A stretch of 64,000 bases of DNA, from the NCBI RefSeq assembly GCF_027257875.1, contig NZ_JAPVQY010000034.1, forward strand, positions 22,021 through 86,020. Reading direction: 5' to 3'. Positions 53,013-62,495 of the stretch are shown here, piece by piece. Positions within the stretch are counted from its first letter, which is position 1, and each line of letters starts with the position of its first letter. Below the pieces are notes generated by a model. The model ran no database searches and was not told the DNA's origin. It saw nothing but the letters and a program-made list of their open reading frames with translations. Source of the stretch: Burkholderia sp. IMCC1007. Its GTDB lineage: Bacteria > Pseudomonadota > Gammaproteobacteria > Burkholderiales > Burkholderiaceae. Both the position numbers and the translations under genes were made by a program.

Positions 53013-53537
53013 TTACTTCTTTTTCTTCGGCGAGAGCACCATGATCATCTGGCGCCCTTCCATCTTCGGCATCTGCTCGACCTGGCCGACTTCCTCGAGA
53101 TCCGTGCGCAGACGCTCAAGCATCCGCATACCGATTTCCTGGTGAGCCATTTCACGGCCGCGGAAACGCAACGTGATCTTCGTCTTGTCGCCCTCTTCGA
53201 GGAAGCGCGTGAGGTTGCGAAGCTTGACGTTGTAATCCCCGTCATCGGTACCCGGGCGGAATTTGACTTCCTTCACCTGGATGACCTTCTGCTTCAGCTT
53301 CGCTTCATGCTGCTTCTTGGACTCCTGATACTTGAACTTGCCGTAGTCCATCAGACGGCAGACCGGCGGAACCGCTTGCGGCGCGATTTCCACCAGATCA
53401 ACATCCAGCTCTTCCGATTTACGGAAAGCATCAGCGAGTTTTACGATACCGAGCGGTTCGTTCTCGATCCCGACCAGACGCACTTCCGGCGCAGTGATTT
53501 CACCGTTGATGCGATGCGACGACTTATCAGTAGCGAT
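53013..53537 (-). CDS. infC: Translation initiation factor IF-3 with ATC start codon
   Basis: 174 residues. The conserved N-terminus (ATDKSSHRINGEITAPEVRL) is coded upstream of the first GTG (53483) and can only begin at the ATC of 53535-53537. An in-frame TAG lies four codons upstream with no ATG, GTG or TTG between, and GAGGAA is correctly spaced. IF-3 checks initiation codons and in E. coli represses its own mRNA because it starts at ATT; the same logic is expected here. Domains: N-terminal (~10-80), lysine-rich linker KFKYQESKKQHEAKLKQK, C-terminal VKFRPGTDDGDYNVKLRN. Confidence 0.93.
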   Translation of the reverse strand: MATDKSSHRINGEITAPEVRLVGIENEPLGIVKLADAFRKSEELDVDLVEIAPQAVPPVCRLMDYGKFKYQESKKQHEAKLKQKVIQVKEVKFRPGTDDGDYNVKLRNLTRFLEEGDKTKITLRFRGREMAHQEIGMRMLERLRTDLEEVGQVEQMPKMEGRQMIMVLSPKKKK

Positions 53538-53586
53538 GTTACGTTTCCTCTAAAAATTAAAAAAACGAGCCGCGCTGCCAGGGCGG

Positions 53587-55494
53587 TTACTTGAACGAGC
53601 GCAGGTCTTCCTGCAGACGCTCAACGAAGGCTTCGACCGGCATAACGCCAAGGTCGACGCCGCCACGGGCACGCACGGCTACCGTTTGCGCATCACGCTC
53701 CTTATCGCCCACGACGAGGAGATAAGGCACCTTTTCCAGCGTGTGCTCGCGTATTTTATAGCTAATCTTCTCGTTGCGCAAATCCGCTGCCACTCTAACC
53801 CCTTGTTTTTGCAACGTTTGGGCCAGAGATTGTGCATATTCGGCCTGACTTTCGGCGATATTGAGCACAACTGCCTGGAACGGCGCGAGCCAGACCGGCA
53901 TCGCGCCCGCATGGTGCTCGATCAGAATGCCGAGGAAGCGCTCCATCGAACCGACGATCGCACGGTGCAGCATCACGGGCCGGCGGCGGCTGTTGTCTTC
54001 CGCGACGTACTCGGCGCCGAGGCGCTCCGGCAGCATCATGTCGAGCTGCAAGGTGCCGCACTGCCACGAACGGCCGAGCGCATCCTTGATGTGGTACTCG
54101 ATCTTCGGGCCATAGAACGCACCTTCGCCCGGCAGCTCTTCCCACGACAGGCCGCAGGCCGTCAGCGCTTCGCGCAACCCCTGCTCGGCGCGATCCCACG
54201 TTTCGTCGGAACCCATGCGCTGCTCGGGACGCAGCGACAGCTTGATGTCGATGTGGTCGAAACCGAAATCGCCGTACACGCTCATCGCGAGCTTGTTGAA
54301 CGCGATCGACTCGGCAATGATCTGGTCTTCCGTACAGAAGATGTGCGCATCGTCCTGCACGAAGCCGCGCACGCGCATCAGGCCGTGCAGCGCGCCCGAC
54401 GCCTCGTTGCGATGGCACGAGCCGAATTCCGCGTAACGCAGCGGCAGGTCGCGGTACGAGCGCAGGCCGTGCTTGAACACCTGGACGTGGCCCGGGCAGT
54501 TCATCGGCTTGATCGCGTAGTCGCGCTTCTCCGACTCCGTCGTGAACATGTTCTCGCGATAGTTCTGCCAGTGGCCCGACGCTTCCCACAGCGAGCGGTC
54601 CATGATCATCGGCGTCTTGATCTCGAGGTAGCCGGCTTCGTTCACGCGGCGGCGCATGTACTGCTCGACCTGCTGCCACAGCGCCCAGCCCTTCGGATGC
54701 CAGAACACCATGCCCGGCGACTCTTCCTGCATGTGGAACAGGTCGAGCTGCTTGCCGAGCTTGCGGTGGTCGCGCTTTTCCGCTTCCTCGAGCATGTGCA
54801 GGTATTGATCCTGGTCTTCCTTCTTGGTCCAGGCCGTGCCGTAGATGCGCTGCAGCTGCTCGTTCTTCGAGTCGCCGCGCCAGTACGCGCCCGCGACCTT
54901 CATCAGCTTGAAGACCTTCAGCTTGCCGGTGGACGGCACGTGCGGGCCGCGGCACAGATCGGTGAAGCCGCCGTGCGAGTACAGCTTGATTTCGTCGCTT
55001 TGCGGAATCGATTCGATGATCTCGGCCTTGTACTTCTCGCCGATGCTGCGGAAGTAACCGGCCGCCTCGTCACGCGACACGACACGGCGCGTGACGGGCT
55101 CGTCCTTCTTCACGAGTTCCTGCATGCGCTTCTCGATCTTTTCCAGATCTTCGGGCGTAAACGGGCGGTTGTACGAGAAGTCGTAGTAGAAGCCGTTGTC
55201 GATCACCGGGCCGATCGTCACCTGCGCGTCCGGATACAGTTCCTTCACGGCATACGCGAGCAAGTGCGCGGTCGAGTGACGGATGATGTCGAGACCGTCG
55301 GCATCCTTGTCCGTGACGATCGCGAGCGATGCGTCGCGATCGATGACCGTGGACGTGTCGACGAGCTCGCCGTCGAGCTTGCCGCCAAGCGCAGCTTTCG
55401 CAAGGCCGGGACCGATCGAGGCAGCAACCTCGGCAACTGTCACCGGATGCTCGTATTGTCGAACTGAGCCGTCAGGCAAGCGTATCGAAACCAT
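53587..55494 (-). CDS. thrS: Threonyl-tRNA synthetase
   Basis: 635 residues: TGS domain (1-60), editing domain with HSTAHLLAYAVKELYPDAQV, catalytic core with class II motifs (MNCPGHVQVFKHGLRSYRDLPLR seen from MNCPGH; RGFVQDDAHIFC; HRAIVGSMERFLGILIEH) and the C-terminal anticodon-binding domain. Start 55494 has GGAGATT before it. First gene of the thrS-infC-rpmI-rplT block. Confidence 0.97.
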   Translation of the reverse strand: MVSIRLPDGSVRQYEHPVTVAEVAASIGPGLAKAALGGKLDGELVDTSTVIDRDASLAIVTDKDADGLDIIRHSTAHLLAYAVKELYPDAQVTIGPVIDNGFYYDFSYNRPFTPEDLEKIEKRMQELVKKDEPVTRRVVSRDEAAGYFRSIGEKYKAEIIESIPQSDEIKLYSHGGFTDLCRGPHVPSTGKLKVFKLMKVAGAYWRGDSKNEQLQRIYGTAWTKKEDQDQYLHMLEEAEKRDHRKLGKQLDLFHMQEESPGMVFWHPKGWALWQQVEQYMRRRVNEAGYLEIKTPMIMDRSLWEASGHWQNYRENMFTTESEKRDYAIKPMNCPGHVQVFKHGLRSYRDLPLRYAEFGSCHRNEASGALHGLMRVRGFVQDDAHIFCTEDQIIAESIAFNKLAMSVYGDFGFDHIDIKLSLRPEQRMGSDETWDRAEQGLREALTACGLSWEELPGEGAFYGPKIEYHIKDALGRSWQCGTLQLDMMLPERLGAEYVAEDNSRRRPVMLHRAIVGSMERFLGILIEHHAGAMPVWLAPFQAVVLNIAESQAEYAQSLAQTLQKQGVRVAADLRNEKISYKIREHTLEKVPYLLVVGDKERDAQTVAVRARGGVDLGVMPVEAFVERLQEDLRSFK

Positions 55495-55566
55495 AGCAAT
55501 CTCCGTGATGCCGACAGTGGGCGGCAAACCAGGCACGCGATATAAAAGTCACGCGCGAAAATTTCG

Positions 55567-55606
55567 CGACAAAAAAAATGCGGCCCCGCTTTCGAGGGGC
55601 CGCATT
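55567..55606 (-). terminator. Terminator between tRNA-Val and thrS
   Basis: Minus strand: 10-bp stem ATGCGGCCCC / GGGGCCGCAT followed by at least eight T. It lies 160 bp after the tRNA and 75 bp before thrS, so it may end the tRNA transcript or attenuate thrS. Confidence 0.85.
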
Positions 55607-55765
55607 CGATACTTCACTCAGGCTGAAAGGGCGAAAACGTTCCTCGACTAGCGTCGCTCCGAAAAGGTTTCGGTCAACGTTCGCGGTGTCATAACCGTAT
55701 TCGCCTTGTTCGCGTTGAGTTACTTACTGCATCGAACACCCGGAGGCCGGGCATTCTCAATTCGT

Positions 55766-55842
55766 TGGTAGGCTCGATTGGACTCGAACCAACGACCCCC
55801 ACCATGTCAAGGTGGTGCTCTAACCAGCTGAGCTACGAGCCT
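55766..55842 (-). tRNA. tRNA-Val (anticodon GAC)
   Basis: 77 nt on the minus strand with encoded CCA: acceptor AGGCTCG / CGAGCCT, D arm GCTCAGCTGGTTAGAGC, anticodon stem CCACC / GGTGG with loop TTGACAT (GAC), T arm with GGTTCGAGTCC. Confidence 0.97.
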
Positions 55843-55938
55843 AGTGAAGCTAAGATTATATGGAGCGCACGCTAACTTGGCAAGCGTTTTTATGCGGCCG
55901 CAGCAAAATAACGGTGTTCGAACCCCGTTACGGAGCCG

Positions 55939-58173
55939 TCATGCCTTGCGCCCCGCCCGCACGACGCCCGGCACTTCGCCGAGCAGCGTACACGCGCGCT
56001 GCACCTGCGCCGAGTTCGACACCTCGACCGTGAACTGCATGAATGCCGCGTTGCGGCGACTCTGCGTCTTCACGCCGACCACGTTCATCTTCTCGCGCGC
56101 GAACACTTCGGAGATATCACGCAGCAAGCCCTGACGATCGCTCGCCTCGATCATCAGGTCGACCGGGTAGACGGACGCGCCGCGGCCGCCGAGCACGTCG
56201 GCCGACCAGGTGGTCTGCAGCACGCGCTCCGGCGCGCGGTCGGCCATCCGCTGGAAAGTCGAACAGTCGCTGCGGTGGATCGACATCCCTTTGCCGCGCG
56301 TCACGAAACCGCAGATCGGATCGGGCGGCGCCGGACGGCAGCAACGCGCGAGCTGGGTCAGCAGTGCGTCGACGCCGACGACCAGCACGCCGGTCGACGC
56401 GCCGTGCGCGACGCTCGCCCCGCTGCTGCGCTTCTCGAAATCGGCGGGCGCCTCGGGCGCGTGCTCCGGCGGCGGCGCATCGGACAGCGCGTGCTCGACG
56501 TTGCGCAGGCTGAACTCTTCCTTGCCGACCACCGAGAACAACTCGTCGGGCGACTTGAAGCCGAGCTTCGCGGCAAGATTGTCGAGATTGACCGACGTCT
56601 TGCCCTCGCGCTGCAGCGTCTTTTCGACGAGCGCGCGGCCGTGCGCGATGTTCTCCTCCTGCTCGATCGAGTTGAACCACGCGCGCACCTTCTGGCGCGC
56701 GCGCGGGCTCTTCAGGTAGCCGAGCTGCAGGTTCAGCCAGTCGCGCGACGGGCCGCCCTCCTTCACCGCAACGATCTCGACCGTCTGGCCATTCGCGAGC
56801 GGCGTGTTCAGCGGGACCATCACACCGTCGACGCGTGCGCCGCGGCAGCGATGACCCAGCTCGCTGTGCAGGTGATAGGCGAAATCGACCGGCGTCGCGC
56901 CCTGCGGCAGCGCGATCACGCGCGCCTGCGGCGTGAGCACGTAGATATGATCGTCGTCGAGCGACGTCTCGCGCAGTTGCGCCCACGCCTTGTCGCCCGA
57001 CACCTCGGTGCCGTCCTCGACGTCGTCCTTCCATGCGAGCAGCTGACGCAGCCACGCGATCTTCTCGTCGTACTTGTCGCTCGCGGAGAACTGGCCGCCG
57101 TAGCCGCGCGTGCCGGCTTCCTTGTAGCGCCAGTGCGCGGCGACGCCGTACTCGGCGAAGCGGTGCATGTCCTGCGTGCGGATCTGCACTTCGAATGCGC
57201 GGCCGTCGTCGCCGATCACGACCGTATGCAGCGACTTGTAGCCGTTCGGCTTCGGCCGCGAGATGTAGTCGTCGAATTCCTTCGGCACCGGCTGCCACAG
57301 GTGATGCACGATGCCGAGCACCGCATAGCAATCCTTGATGTCCGGCACGATCACGCGGAATGCGCGCACGTCGTACAGCTCGGAGAAGTCGAGCTCCTTG
57401 CCGCGCATCTTGCGCCAGATGCTGTAGATATGCTTCGGCCGCCCGCTGACGTCGGCCGGAATATGCGCTTCCGCCAGCTCGTGCTGCAGCCGCTCGATCG
57501 CCTGAGCGACATACGCCTCGCGCTCGATGCGCTTCTCGTCGAGCAGCTTCGCGATGCGCTTGTAGGTGACCGGATCCTCGAAGCGGAACGCGAGATCCTC
57601 GAGCTCCCACTTCAATTGCCAGATGCCGAGCCGGTTCGCGAGCGGCGCATAGATCTCGAGCGTCTCGCGCGCGACGTCCGGCGGCGGATCGATCTTCGCC
57701 GCCGCGTAGTAGCGCAGCGACTGCAAGCGGGACGCGAGCCGGATCAGCACCACGCGGATGTCCTGCGCGAACGCGAGCAGCATCTTGCGCAGCGCTTCGA
57801 TCTGCGTGCGCCGCTCTTCCGCCGCGTCGCGCCCGGTGTCGGGCATCGCGTTCTGCGCGGCGCGCAGGCTGACGGTGCCGAGCCGCAGCAGCTTGCGCAC
57901 ATCGGCCACCAGCCGGGCGACCTCTTCGCCGAAGCGCTCGGTCAGCTCCCGTTCGGGGTCGCTCAGATGCGGCGTCAGCACGAACAGCGCCGCGGCCTGC
58001 ATCGCGTGCGGATCGACGTTCAGCGTGCGCATGATGGACGCCGTGCCCGCCGAGTGATCGGCGAGCAGTTCGCCCGACGACAGGCGCGCGTCGCCCGCCC
58101 GCTCGCGCACGAACGCGAGCACGTCGTCGAACGACGGCGTCGCGACGGAAGAGGCGGAAGCGGACTCGGTCAT
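55939..58173 (-). CDS. relA: GTP pyrophosphokinase RelA
   Basis: 744 residues, RelA/SpoT homologue. The N-terminal HD hydrolase is degenerate (AAALFVLTPHLSD where SpoT has an HD pair), and the synthetase domain carries EFDD at 299-302, the EXDD form of monofunctional RelA rather than the RXKD form of SpoT. Then SRPKPNGYKSLH, EYGVAAHWRYKE, TGS domain (YVLTPQARVIALPQGATPVDFAYHLH), zinc-finger-like region (LARCCRPAPPDPI) and ACT domain (LMIEASDRQGLLRDISEVF). Makes (p)ppGpp on stalled ribosomes. Confidence 0.95.
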   Translation of the reverse strand: MTESASASSVATPSFDDVLAFVRERAGDARLSSGELLADHSAGTASIMRTLNVDPHAMQAAALFVLTPHLSDPERELTERFGEEVARLVADVRKLLRLGTVSLRAAQNAMPDTGRDAAEERRTQIEALRKMLLAFAQDIRVVLIRLASRLQSLRYYAAAKIDPPPDVARETLEIYAPLANRLGIWQLKWELEDLAFRFEDPVTYKRIAKLLDEKRIEREAYVAQAIERLQHELAEAHIPADVSGRPKHIYSIWRKMRGKELDFSELYDVRAFRVIVPDIKDCYAVLGIVHHLWQPVPKEFDDYISRPKPNGYKSLHTVVIGDDGRAFEVQIRTQDMHRFAEYGVAAHWRYKEAGTRGYGGQFSASDKYDEKIAWLRQLLAWKDDVEDGTEVSGDKAWAQLRETSLDDDHIYVLTPQARVIALPQGATPVDFAYHLHSELGHRCRGARVDGVMVPLNTPLANGQTVEIVAVKEGGPSRDWLNLQLGYLKSPRARQKVRAWFNSIEQEENIAHGRALVEKTLQREGKTSVNLDNLAAKLGFKSPDELFSVVGKEEFSLRNVEHALSDAPPPEHAPEAPADFEKRSSGASVAHGASTGVLVVGVDALLTQLARCCRPAPPDPICGFVTRGKGMSIHRSDCSTFQRMADRAPERVLQTTWSADVLGGRGASVYPVDLMIEASDRQGLLRDISEVFAREKMNVVGVKTQSRRNAAFMQFTVEVSNSAQVQRACTLLGEVPGVVRAGRKA

Positions 58174-58213
58174 CGTACGGCCTGGCGCAGTGCGGTCATC
58201 GTGGGTGCTTCGC

Positions 58214-58567
58214 TCAGCTCCGTTGCGCGGCGACGACGACGATCTCGACGAGCAGCGCGGGATCCGCGAGCTTCGCCTCGACGGTCGCGCGCGGCGGCGT
58301 GTTGCCCTGCGCGACCCACGCGTCCCACTCCGCGTTCATGCCCTCGAAGTTCGCGAGATCGGAAATGTAGATCTGCACCGACAGCAGATGCGCCTTGTCG
58401 CTGTTCGCTTCGGCGAGCAGGCGATCGATGTGGCCGAGCACTTCGCGCGTCTGGCCGCGGATGTCCTGCGTGGTGTCTTCGGCGATCTGGCCGGCCAGAT
58501 ACACGGTACCGTTGTGGATCGCGGTTTCGGAGAGACGGGCCCCGACGTGGTGACGAATGACTGCCAT
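58214..58567 (-). CDS. Rid-family (YjgF/UK114-like) protein
   Basis: 117 residues. RidA-like trimeric barrel: LSETAIHNGTVYLAGQIAED, QTREVLGHIDRLLAEANSDK, VQIYISDLANFEGMNAEWDAWV, PPRATVEAKLADPALLVEIVVVA. The conserved arginine of deaminating Rid proteins is present (PRATVEA). Probably removes reactive enamine/imine intermediates or an allied function. Starts at 58567; the longer frame reads through the gap after the hydrolase gene. 40 bp before relA on the same strand. Confidence 0.9.
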   Translation of the reverse strand: MAVIRHHVGARLSETAIHNGTVYLAGQIAEDTTQDIRGQTREVLGHIDRLLAEANSDKAHLLSVQIYISDLANFEGMNAEWDAWVAQGNTPPRATVEAKLADPALLVEIVVVAAQRS

Positions 58568-58646
58568 GGAATGTTCCGGTCGTGATGGGTAAGGAATCGG
58601 GCGGCGGCACGGCCCGCGTGCCGTCGAACCGCATATTATGACGTGT

Positions 58647-59543
58647 TTATGCGTCGCCTTCGACGAAAAACCGCCGCGCGAGCGCAATCTGGTCGGCGCT
58701 GATGAACGCCGGCGCATGGCCGGCGCCCGCAATCTCGACCTGCTTCACATGCCGGCCGCGACGCACCATCTCGGCCGCCGTCTCGCGCGACAGCAGGTCG
58801 GAGCTTTCGCCGCGCACGACGAGCAGCGTCGCGTCCGTCGTCTCGATCGCGCGCCACAGCGCGGCCTCGCCGAGCGCGGCCAGTTCGGGCGTCGTCGCCT
58901 TGAACGGCTCGGCGATGCGCGGATCGTAGCGCATCGTCCAGCCGCCTTCGGGCAGTTCATGCAGCAGCGGCCCGTTGATCTCGCGCCACTCGTCGGCACT
59001 CAGCGCGCCGAACGGCAGCGACAGCGACGTCAGGTAATCGATCGCCTCCTGCTCGGTCTTAAAGCGCGGCTGCACGCCGAGGTATTCGCCGATGCGCGTC
59101 AGCGAATCGGGTTCGATGCGCGGGCCGACGTCGTTGACGATCATCCGGCGCACCGGCGAACCGGGCAGCCCCGCGAGCGCCATGCCGATCAGCCCGCCCA
59201 TCGACGTGCCGAACCAGTCGACCGATTCGACGTCGAGCCGCGCGATCAGCGTGACCATGTCGGCCACGTACTGCGGAATCGCATAGTGCCGCGGATCGGC
59301 CAGCCGGTCCGACCGGCCACGCCCGACCACATCGGGGCAGACGACGCGATACGTATCGGACAGCGCGGCGGCGAGCCGGTCGAAATCGCGCCCGGAACGC
59401 GTCAAGCCGTGCACGCAGACGAGCACGCGCGGATTCGCGCGATCGCCCCATTCGGTATAGGCGACGTGGTGAAGGCCGGCCGCGCTCGCACACTGCACGC
59501 GCCGCTGGCGGGGAACCGGGAGATTCGCTGGGGTCGTTGGCAT
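58647..59543 (-). CDS. Alpha/beta-fold hydrolase
   Basis: 298 residues. Oxyanion region VCVHGLTRSGRDFDRLA, nucleophile elbow GTSMGGLIG (GxSxG, Ser), catalytic Asp region VVRGESSDLL and the terminal histidine in GAGHAPAFIS. Substrate unknown; resembles lactonases and esterases of the MhpC/EstV group. Start at 59543 has AGGA nine nt upstream; 59552 is the alternative. Upstream of the Rid and relA genes, possibly co-transcribed. Confidence 0.87.
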   Translation of the reverse strand: MPTTPANLPVPRQRRVQCASAAGLHHVAYTEWGDRANPRVLVCVHGLTRSGRDFDRLAAALSDTYRVVCPDVVGRGRSDRLADPRHYAIPQYVADMVTLIARLDVESVDWFGTSMGGLIGMALAGLPGSPVRRMIVNDVGPRIEPDSLTRIGEYLGVQPRFKTEQEAIDYLTSLSLPFGALSADEWREINGPLLHELPEGGWTMRYDPRIAEPFKATTPELAALGEAALWRAIETTDATLLVVRGESSDLLSRETAAEMVRRGRHVKQVEIAGAGHAPAFISADQIALARRFFVEGDA

Positions 59544-59742
59544 CGTTGGCATCCTGTCGAACGGGGGCGACGCGCGGGGCAACGCTTGCGGCGCCCGATG
59601 CAAACGATTGTAAACCGCTTCGGAATGACGGGGCGCCACGCGCAGGCGATCCTGCACCGGGCGGCAACGCTTTATGCCACCGGTTTGGCGGTACCGCTCG
59701 ACGGCGGCGGCGCGACCGCGTGACGCGCGCGTTCCAGAAAGA

Positions 59743-59774
59743 ACGCCCCGCGTTCCGTCAGGAACGCGGGGCGT
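59743..59774 (-). terminator. Terminator after scoB
   Basis: 14-bp stem ACGCCCCGCGTTCC / GGAACGCGGGGCGT, 4-nt loop, followed on the minus strand by TCTTTC. Confidence 0.8.
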
Positions 59775-59799
59775 CGACGATCACGCGCCAGGGTAGTGC

Positions 59800-60441
59800 T
59801 CAGGCCACGGCGCTGACGTCGAGCGGTGCGCCCGTCTTCGCCTGGATCTCTTCGGCGCTCACGCCGTCGGCGAGCTCCAGCACCTTCAGGCCGTTCGGCG
59901 TCACTTCGATCACGCCGAGATCGGTGATGATCAGGTCGACCACGCCGACGCCCGTCAACGGCAGATTGCATTCGTCGAGAATCTTGTGCTGATCGCCCTT
60001 CGCGACATGCTCCATCAGCACGACGACGCGCTTCACGCCCGCGACGAGGTCCATCGCGCCGCCCATCCCCTTGATCATCTTGCCCGGGATCATCCAGTTC
60101 GCGAGGTCGCCGCTCTTGCTGACCTGCATCGCGCCGAGGATCGCGAGGTTGATGTGGCCGCCGCGGATCATCGCGAACGAATCGGCCGACGAGAAGATCG
60201 ACGAGCCCGGCAGCGTCGTGACGGTCTGCTTGCCGGCGTTGATCAGGTCGGCGTCGACTTCGTCTTCGGTCGGCGACGGGCCGATGCCGAGCAGGCCGTT
60301 CTCCGACTGCAGCCACACCTCGACGCCTGCCGGCACGTGGTTCGCGACGAGCGTCGGCAAGCCGATGCCGAGGTTCACGTAGAAGCCGTCCTGCAGTTCC
60401 TGCGCCGCGCGCGCGGCCATCTGGTCACGATTCCAGGCCAT
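59800..60441 (-). CDS. scoB: 3-oxoacid CoA-transferase subunit B
   Basis: 213 residues of CoA-transferase family I, beta subunit. FYVNLGIGLPTLVANHVP and the catalytic glutamate in SENGLLGIGP; GGHINLAILGAMQVS; ANWMIPGKMIKGMGGAMDL. Transfers CoA from succinyl-CoA to acetoacetate (or a related 3-oxoacid). Begins one base after the subunit A stop codon, a coupled pair. Confidence 0.93.
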   Translation of the reverse strand: MAWNRDQMAARAAQELQDGFYVNLGIGLPTLVANHVPAGVEVWLQSENGLLGIGPSPTEDEVDADLINAGKQTVTTLPGSSIFSSADSFAMIRGGHINLAILGAMQVSKSGDLANWMIPGKMIKGMGGAMDLVAGVKRVVVLMEHVAKGDQHKILDECNLPLTGVGVVDLIITDLGVIEVTPNGLKVLELADGVSAEEIQAKTGAPLDVSAVA

Positions 60442-60442
60442 G

Positions 60443-61147
60443 TCAGTCTCCTTTCGCGCGTACGACGCGTTGTTCGATGCGTTTTTCCGGCGTCGCGTTC
60501 AGCACGATGCGCTGCACGAAGATGCCCGGCGTATGGACCTGGTCCGGATCGAGCGTGCCGTTCTCGACGATCTCCTCGACCTCCGCCACCGTGATCTTGC
60601 CCGCCATCGCGCACATCGGGTTGAAGTTGCGAGCGGTGCGGCGATAGATCAGGTTGCCGGACTTGTCGGCCTTCCACGCCTTGACGAGCGCGACGTCGGC
60701 CGTCAGCGACGGCTCGAGCACGTAGTGGCGATCGCCGAACTGGCGCGTTTCCTTGCCTTCCGCGATCACGGTGCCGTAGCCGGTGTTCGTGAAGAACGCC
60801 GGGATGCCCGCGCCGCCGGCGCGCAGCTTCTCGGCGAGCGTGCCCTGCGGCGTGAATTCGAGCTCGAGCTCGCCGGCCAGGTACTGGCGCTCGAACTCCT
60901 TGTTCTCACCGACGTACGACGAGATCATCTTCTTGATCTGGCGCGTTTCCAGCAGCAGGCCGAGACCGAAGCCGTCGACGCCCGCATTGTTGCTGATGCA
61001 GGTGATGCCCTTGACGGCGGAATCGCGCAGCGCGGCGATCAGCGCCTCGGGAATCCCGCACAGGCCGAAGCCGCCCACCGCGAAGGTCTGTCCGTCGCGG
61101 ACGATCCCTTCCAGCGCGGCAGCCGCGCTGGGATAGACTTTGTTCAT
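60443..61147 (-). CDS. scoA: 3-oxoacid CoA-transferase subunit A
   Basis: 234 residues: alpha subunit of family I CoA-transferase with FAVGGFGLCGIPEALIAAL (the CoA-binding Gly motif), ISNNAGVDGFGLGLLL, SYVGENKEFERQYLAGELE and GNLIYRRTARNFNP. With ScoB it feeds ketone-body or 3-oxoacid breakdown into acetyl-CoA formation. A GAAGGGA ribosome-binding site precedes the ATG. A PAS-LuxR gene is divergently placed 225 bp away. Confidence 0.93.
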   Translation of the reverse strand: MNKVYPSAAAALEGIVRDGQTFAVGGFGLCGIPEALIAALRDSAVKGITCISNNAGVDGFGLGLLLETRQIKKMISSYVGENKEFERQYLAGELELEFTPQGTLAEKLRAGGAGIPAFFTNTGYGTVIAEGKETRQFGDRHYVLEPSLTADVALVKAWKADKSGNLIYRRTARNFNPMCAMAGKITVAEVEEIVENGTLDPDQVHTPGIFVQRIVLNATPEKRIEQRVVRAKGD

Positions 61148-61371
61148 CTGTATGTCCCTTCCTCTATGGAAACCAGCAAAACCGGTTCACGCGCCTGTAC
61201 GGCCCGCAAGCCTGCCGCATCATTCTATGCATGCGCGGCGATGCGTGCGTCGAAACGCGCTGTTTTTATATCGCGGCAAAGCGCCGCGAGATGCCTGAAA
61301 GGGTACGATGCGGCGCGGATGCGGCACAATACGCAAAAATACATAAGCGTTTGCCTCCGCTTGCCTGCGCC

Positions 61372-61917
61372 ATGCCCGCTCTCGATTACCAGACTGCCTT
61401 CCACCTCGCGCCGCTCGGCCTCGTGCTGTCGCGCGACCGCGTGATCGAGGACTGCAACGACGCGCTCGCGTCGATCTTCCGCTGCGCGCGGGCCGACCTG
61501 ATCGGAAAATCCTACGAAGTGCTCTATCCGTCGCCGGACGAATTCCAGCGGATCGGCGAGCGCATCTCGCGTGTGATGATCGCGAACGGCATCTACGCCG
61601 ACGACAGAATCATGAAACGAGCGGACGGCGAGCTGTTCTGGTGCCACGTGACGGGCCGTGCGCTCGACCGTACCGCGCCGCTCGCGGCCGGCGTGTGGAC
61701 CTTCGAGGATCTGAGCGCGACGCGCCGGGTCGCCGTCGAACTGACGCCGCGCGAACGCGAGATCGCCGCGCAGCTCGCGACCGGCAAGACGAGCAAGCAG
61801 ATCGGCCGCGTGCTCGACATCAGCTCGCGTACCGTCGACATCTACCGCGCGCGGCTGATGCGCAAATACGGCACGAACAATACGCCGGAACTGCTGCAGC
61901 GCCTGCTCGGCCAATGA
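61372..61917 (+). CDS. PAS-domain LuxR-type regulator
   Basis: 181 residues. N-terminal PAS domain (FHLAPLGLVLSRDRVIEDCNDALASIF, IGKSYEVLYPSPDEF) and C-terminal GerE/LuxR helix-turn-helix: ELTPREREIAAQLATGKTSKQIGRVLDISSRTVDIYRARLMRKYG. No kinase-receiver phospho-acceptor domain, so a small-molecule or redox signal on the PAS is expected. Divergent from scoAB, which it may regulate. Start at 61372 fits the domain edge; the frame is open back to 61231. Confidence 0.88.
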   Translation: MPALDYQTAFHLAPLGLVLSRDRVIEDCNDALASIFRCARADLIGKSYEVLYPSPDEFQRIGERISRVMIANGIYADDRIMKRADGELFWCHVTGRALDRTAPLAAGVWTFEDLSATRRVAVELTPREREIAAQLATGKTSKQIGRVLDISSRTVDIYRARLMRKYGTNNTPELLQRLLGQ

Positions 61918-62022
61918 CGGCGGCGCCGCAATGACGATCGGCCGCATGACGCGGCCGATTCGGCGATCATCCTGACATGGCGACACATCGGCGCGGCGGC
62001 GCCGGGTTCATCGCTACCGTGC

Positions 62023-62463
62023 TCAGTCGACCTTCGTCGCCAGCGCGCGCTCGATCGTGTCGCGCAGCAGCTGCGGCAGCGGCACCGACTTGCCGAGCGC
62101 GTAGTCGACCCACACGCAGCGTGCGTTGCCGCGCGCATAAACGTGGTGCGGATCGTCGGCGCGCGTGAGCTCGAAACCCGTGTCGAAGCTGCTGCGGCCC
62201 GGTTTCGCGGCCGACAGCCTCGCGATCACGTCGCCCGGGTAATGCAGTTGCTTCAGGAATTCCATCGACGCGGTGACGATGACAGGCCCCTGCCCTTCGC
62301 CGTTGCCGCCCGCGATGCCGAGTGCCTCGAACCACGAGATCCGGGCCTGCTCCATGTAGCGGAAATAGACCGTGTTGTTCACGTGGCCGAACGCGTCCAT
62401 GTCGCCCCAGCGGATCGGCATCGACATTTCAAAAACGGGGGAGTAATCGCTTGGTGCGCTCAT
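62023..62463 (-). CDS. Acyl-CoA thioesterase (4HBT hotdog fold)
   Basis: 146 residues of the YbgC/FadM type: IRWGDMDAFGHVNNTVYFRYMEQARISWF contains the catalytic Asp (WGDMDAFGHVNN). Hydrolyses acyl-CoA thioesters. 32 bp after the SDR gene on the same strand, likely co-transcribed; lipid breakdown context with ETF-QO nearby. Confidence 0.9.
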   Translation of the reverse strand: MSAPSDYSPVFEMSMPIRWGDMDAFGHVNNTVYFRYMEQARISWFEALGIAGGNGEGQGPVIVTASMEFLKQLHYPGDVIARLSAAKPGRSSFDTGFELTRADDPHHVYARGNARCVWVDYALGKSVPLPQLLRDTIERALATKVD

Positions 62464-62495
62464 TGCTGCCTTCTTTGTTGCTGAATGTCATCGGC

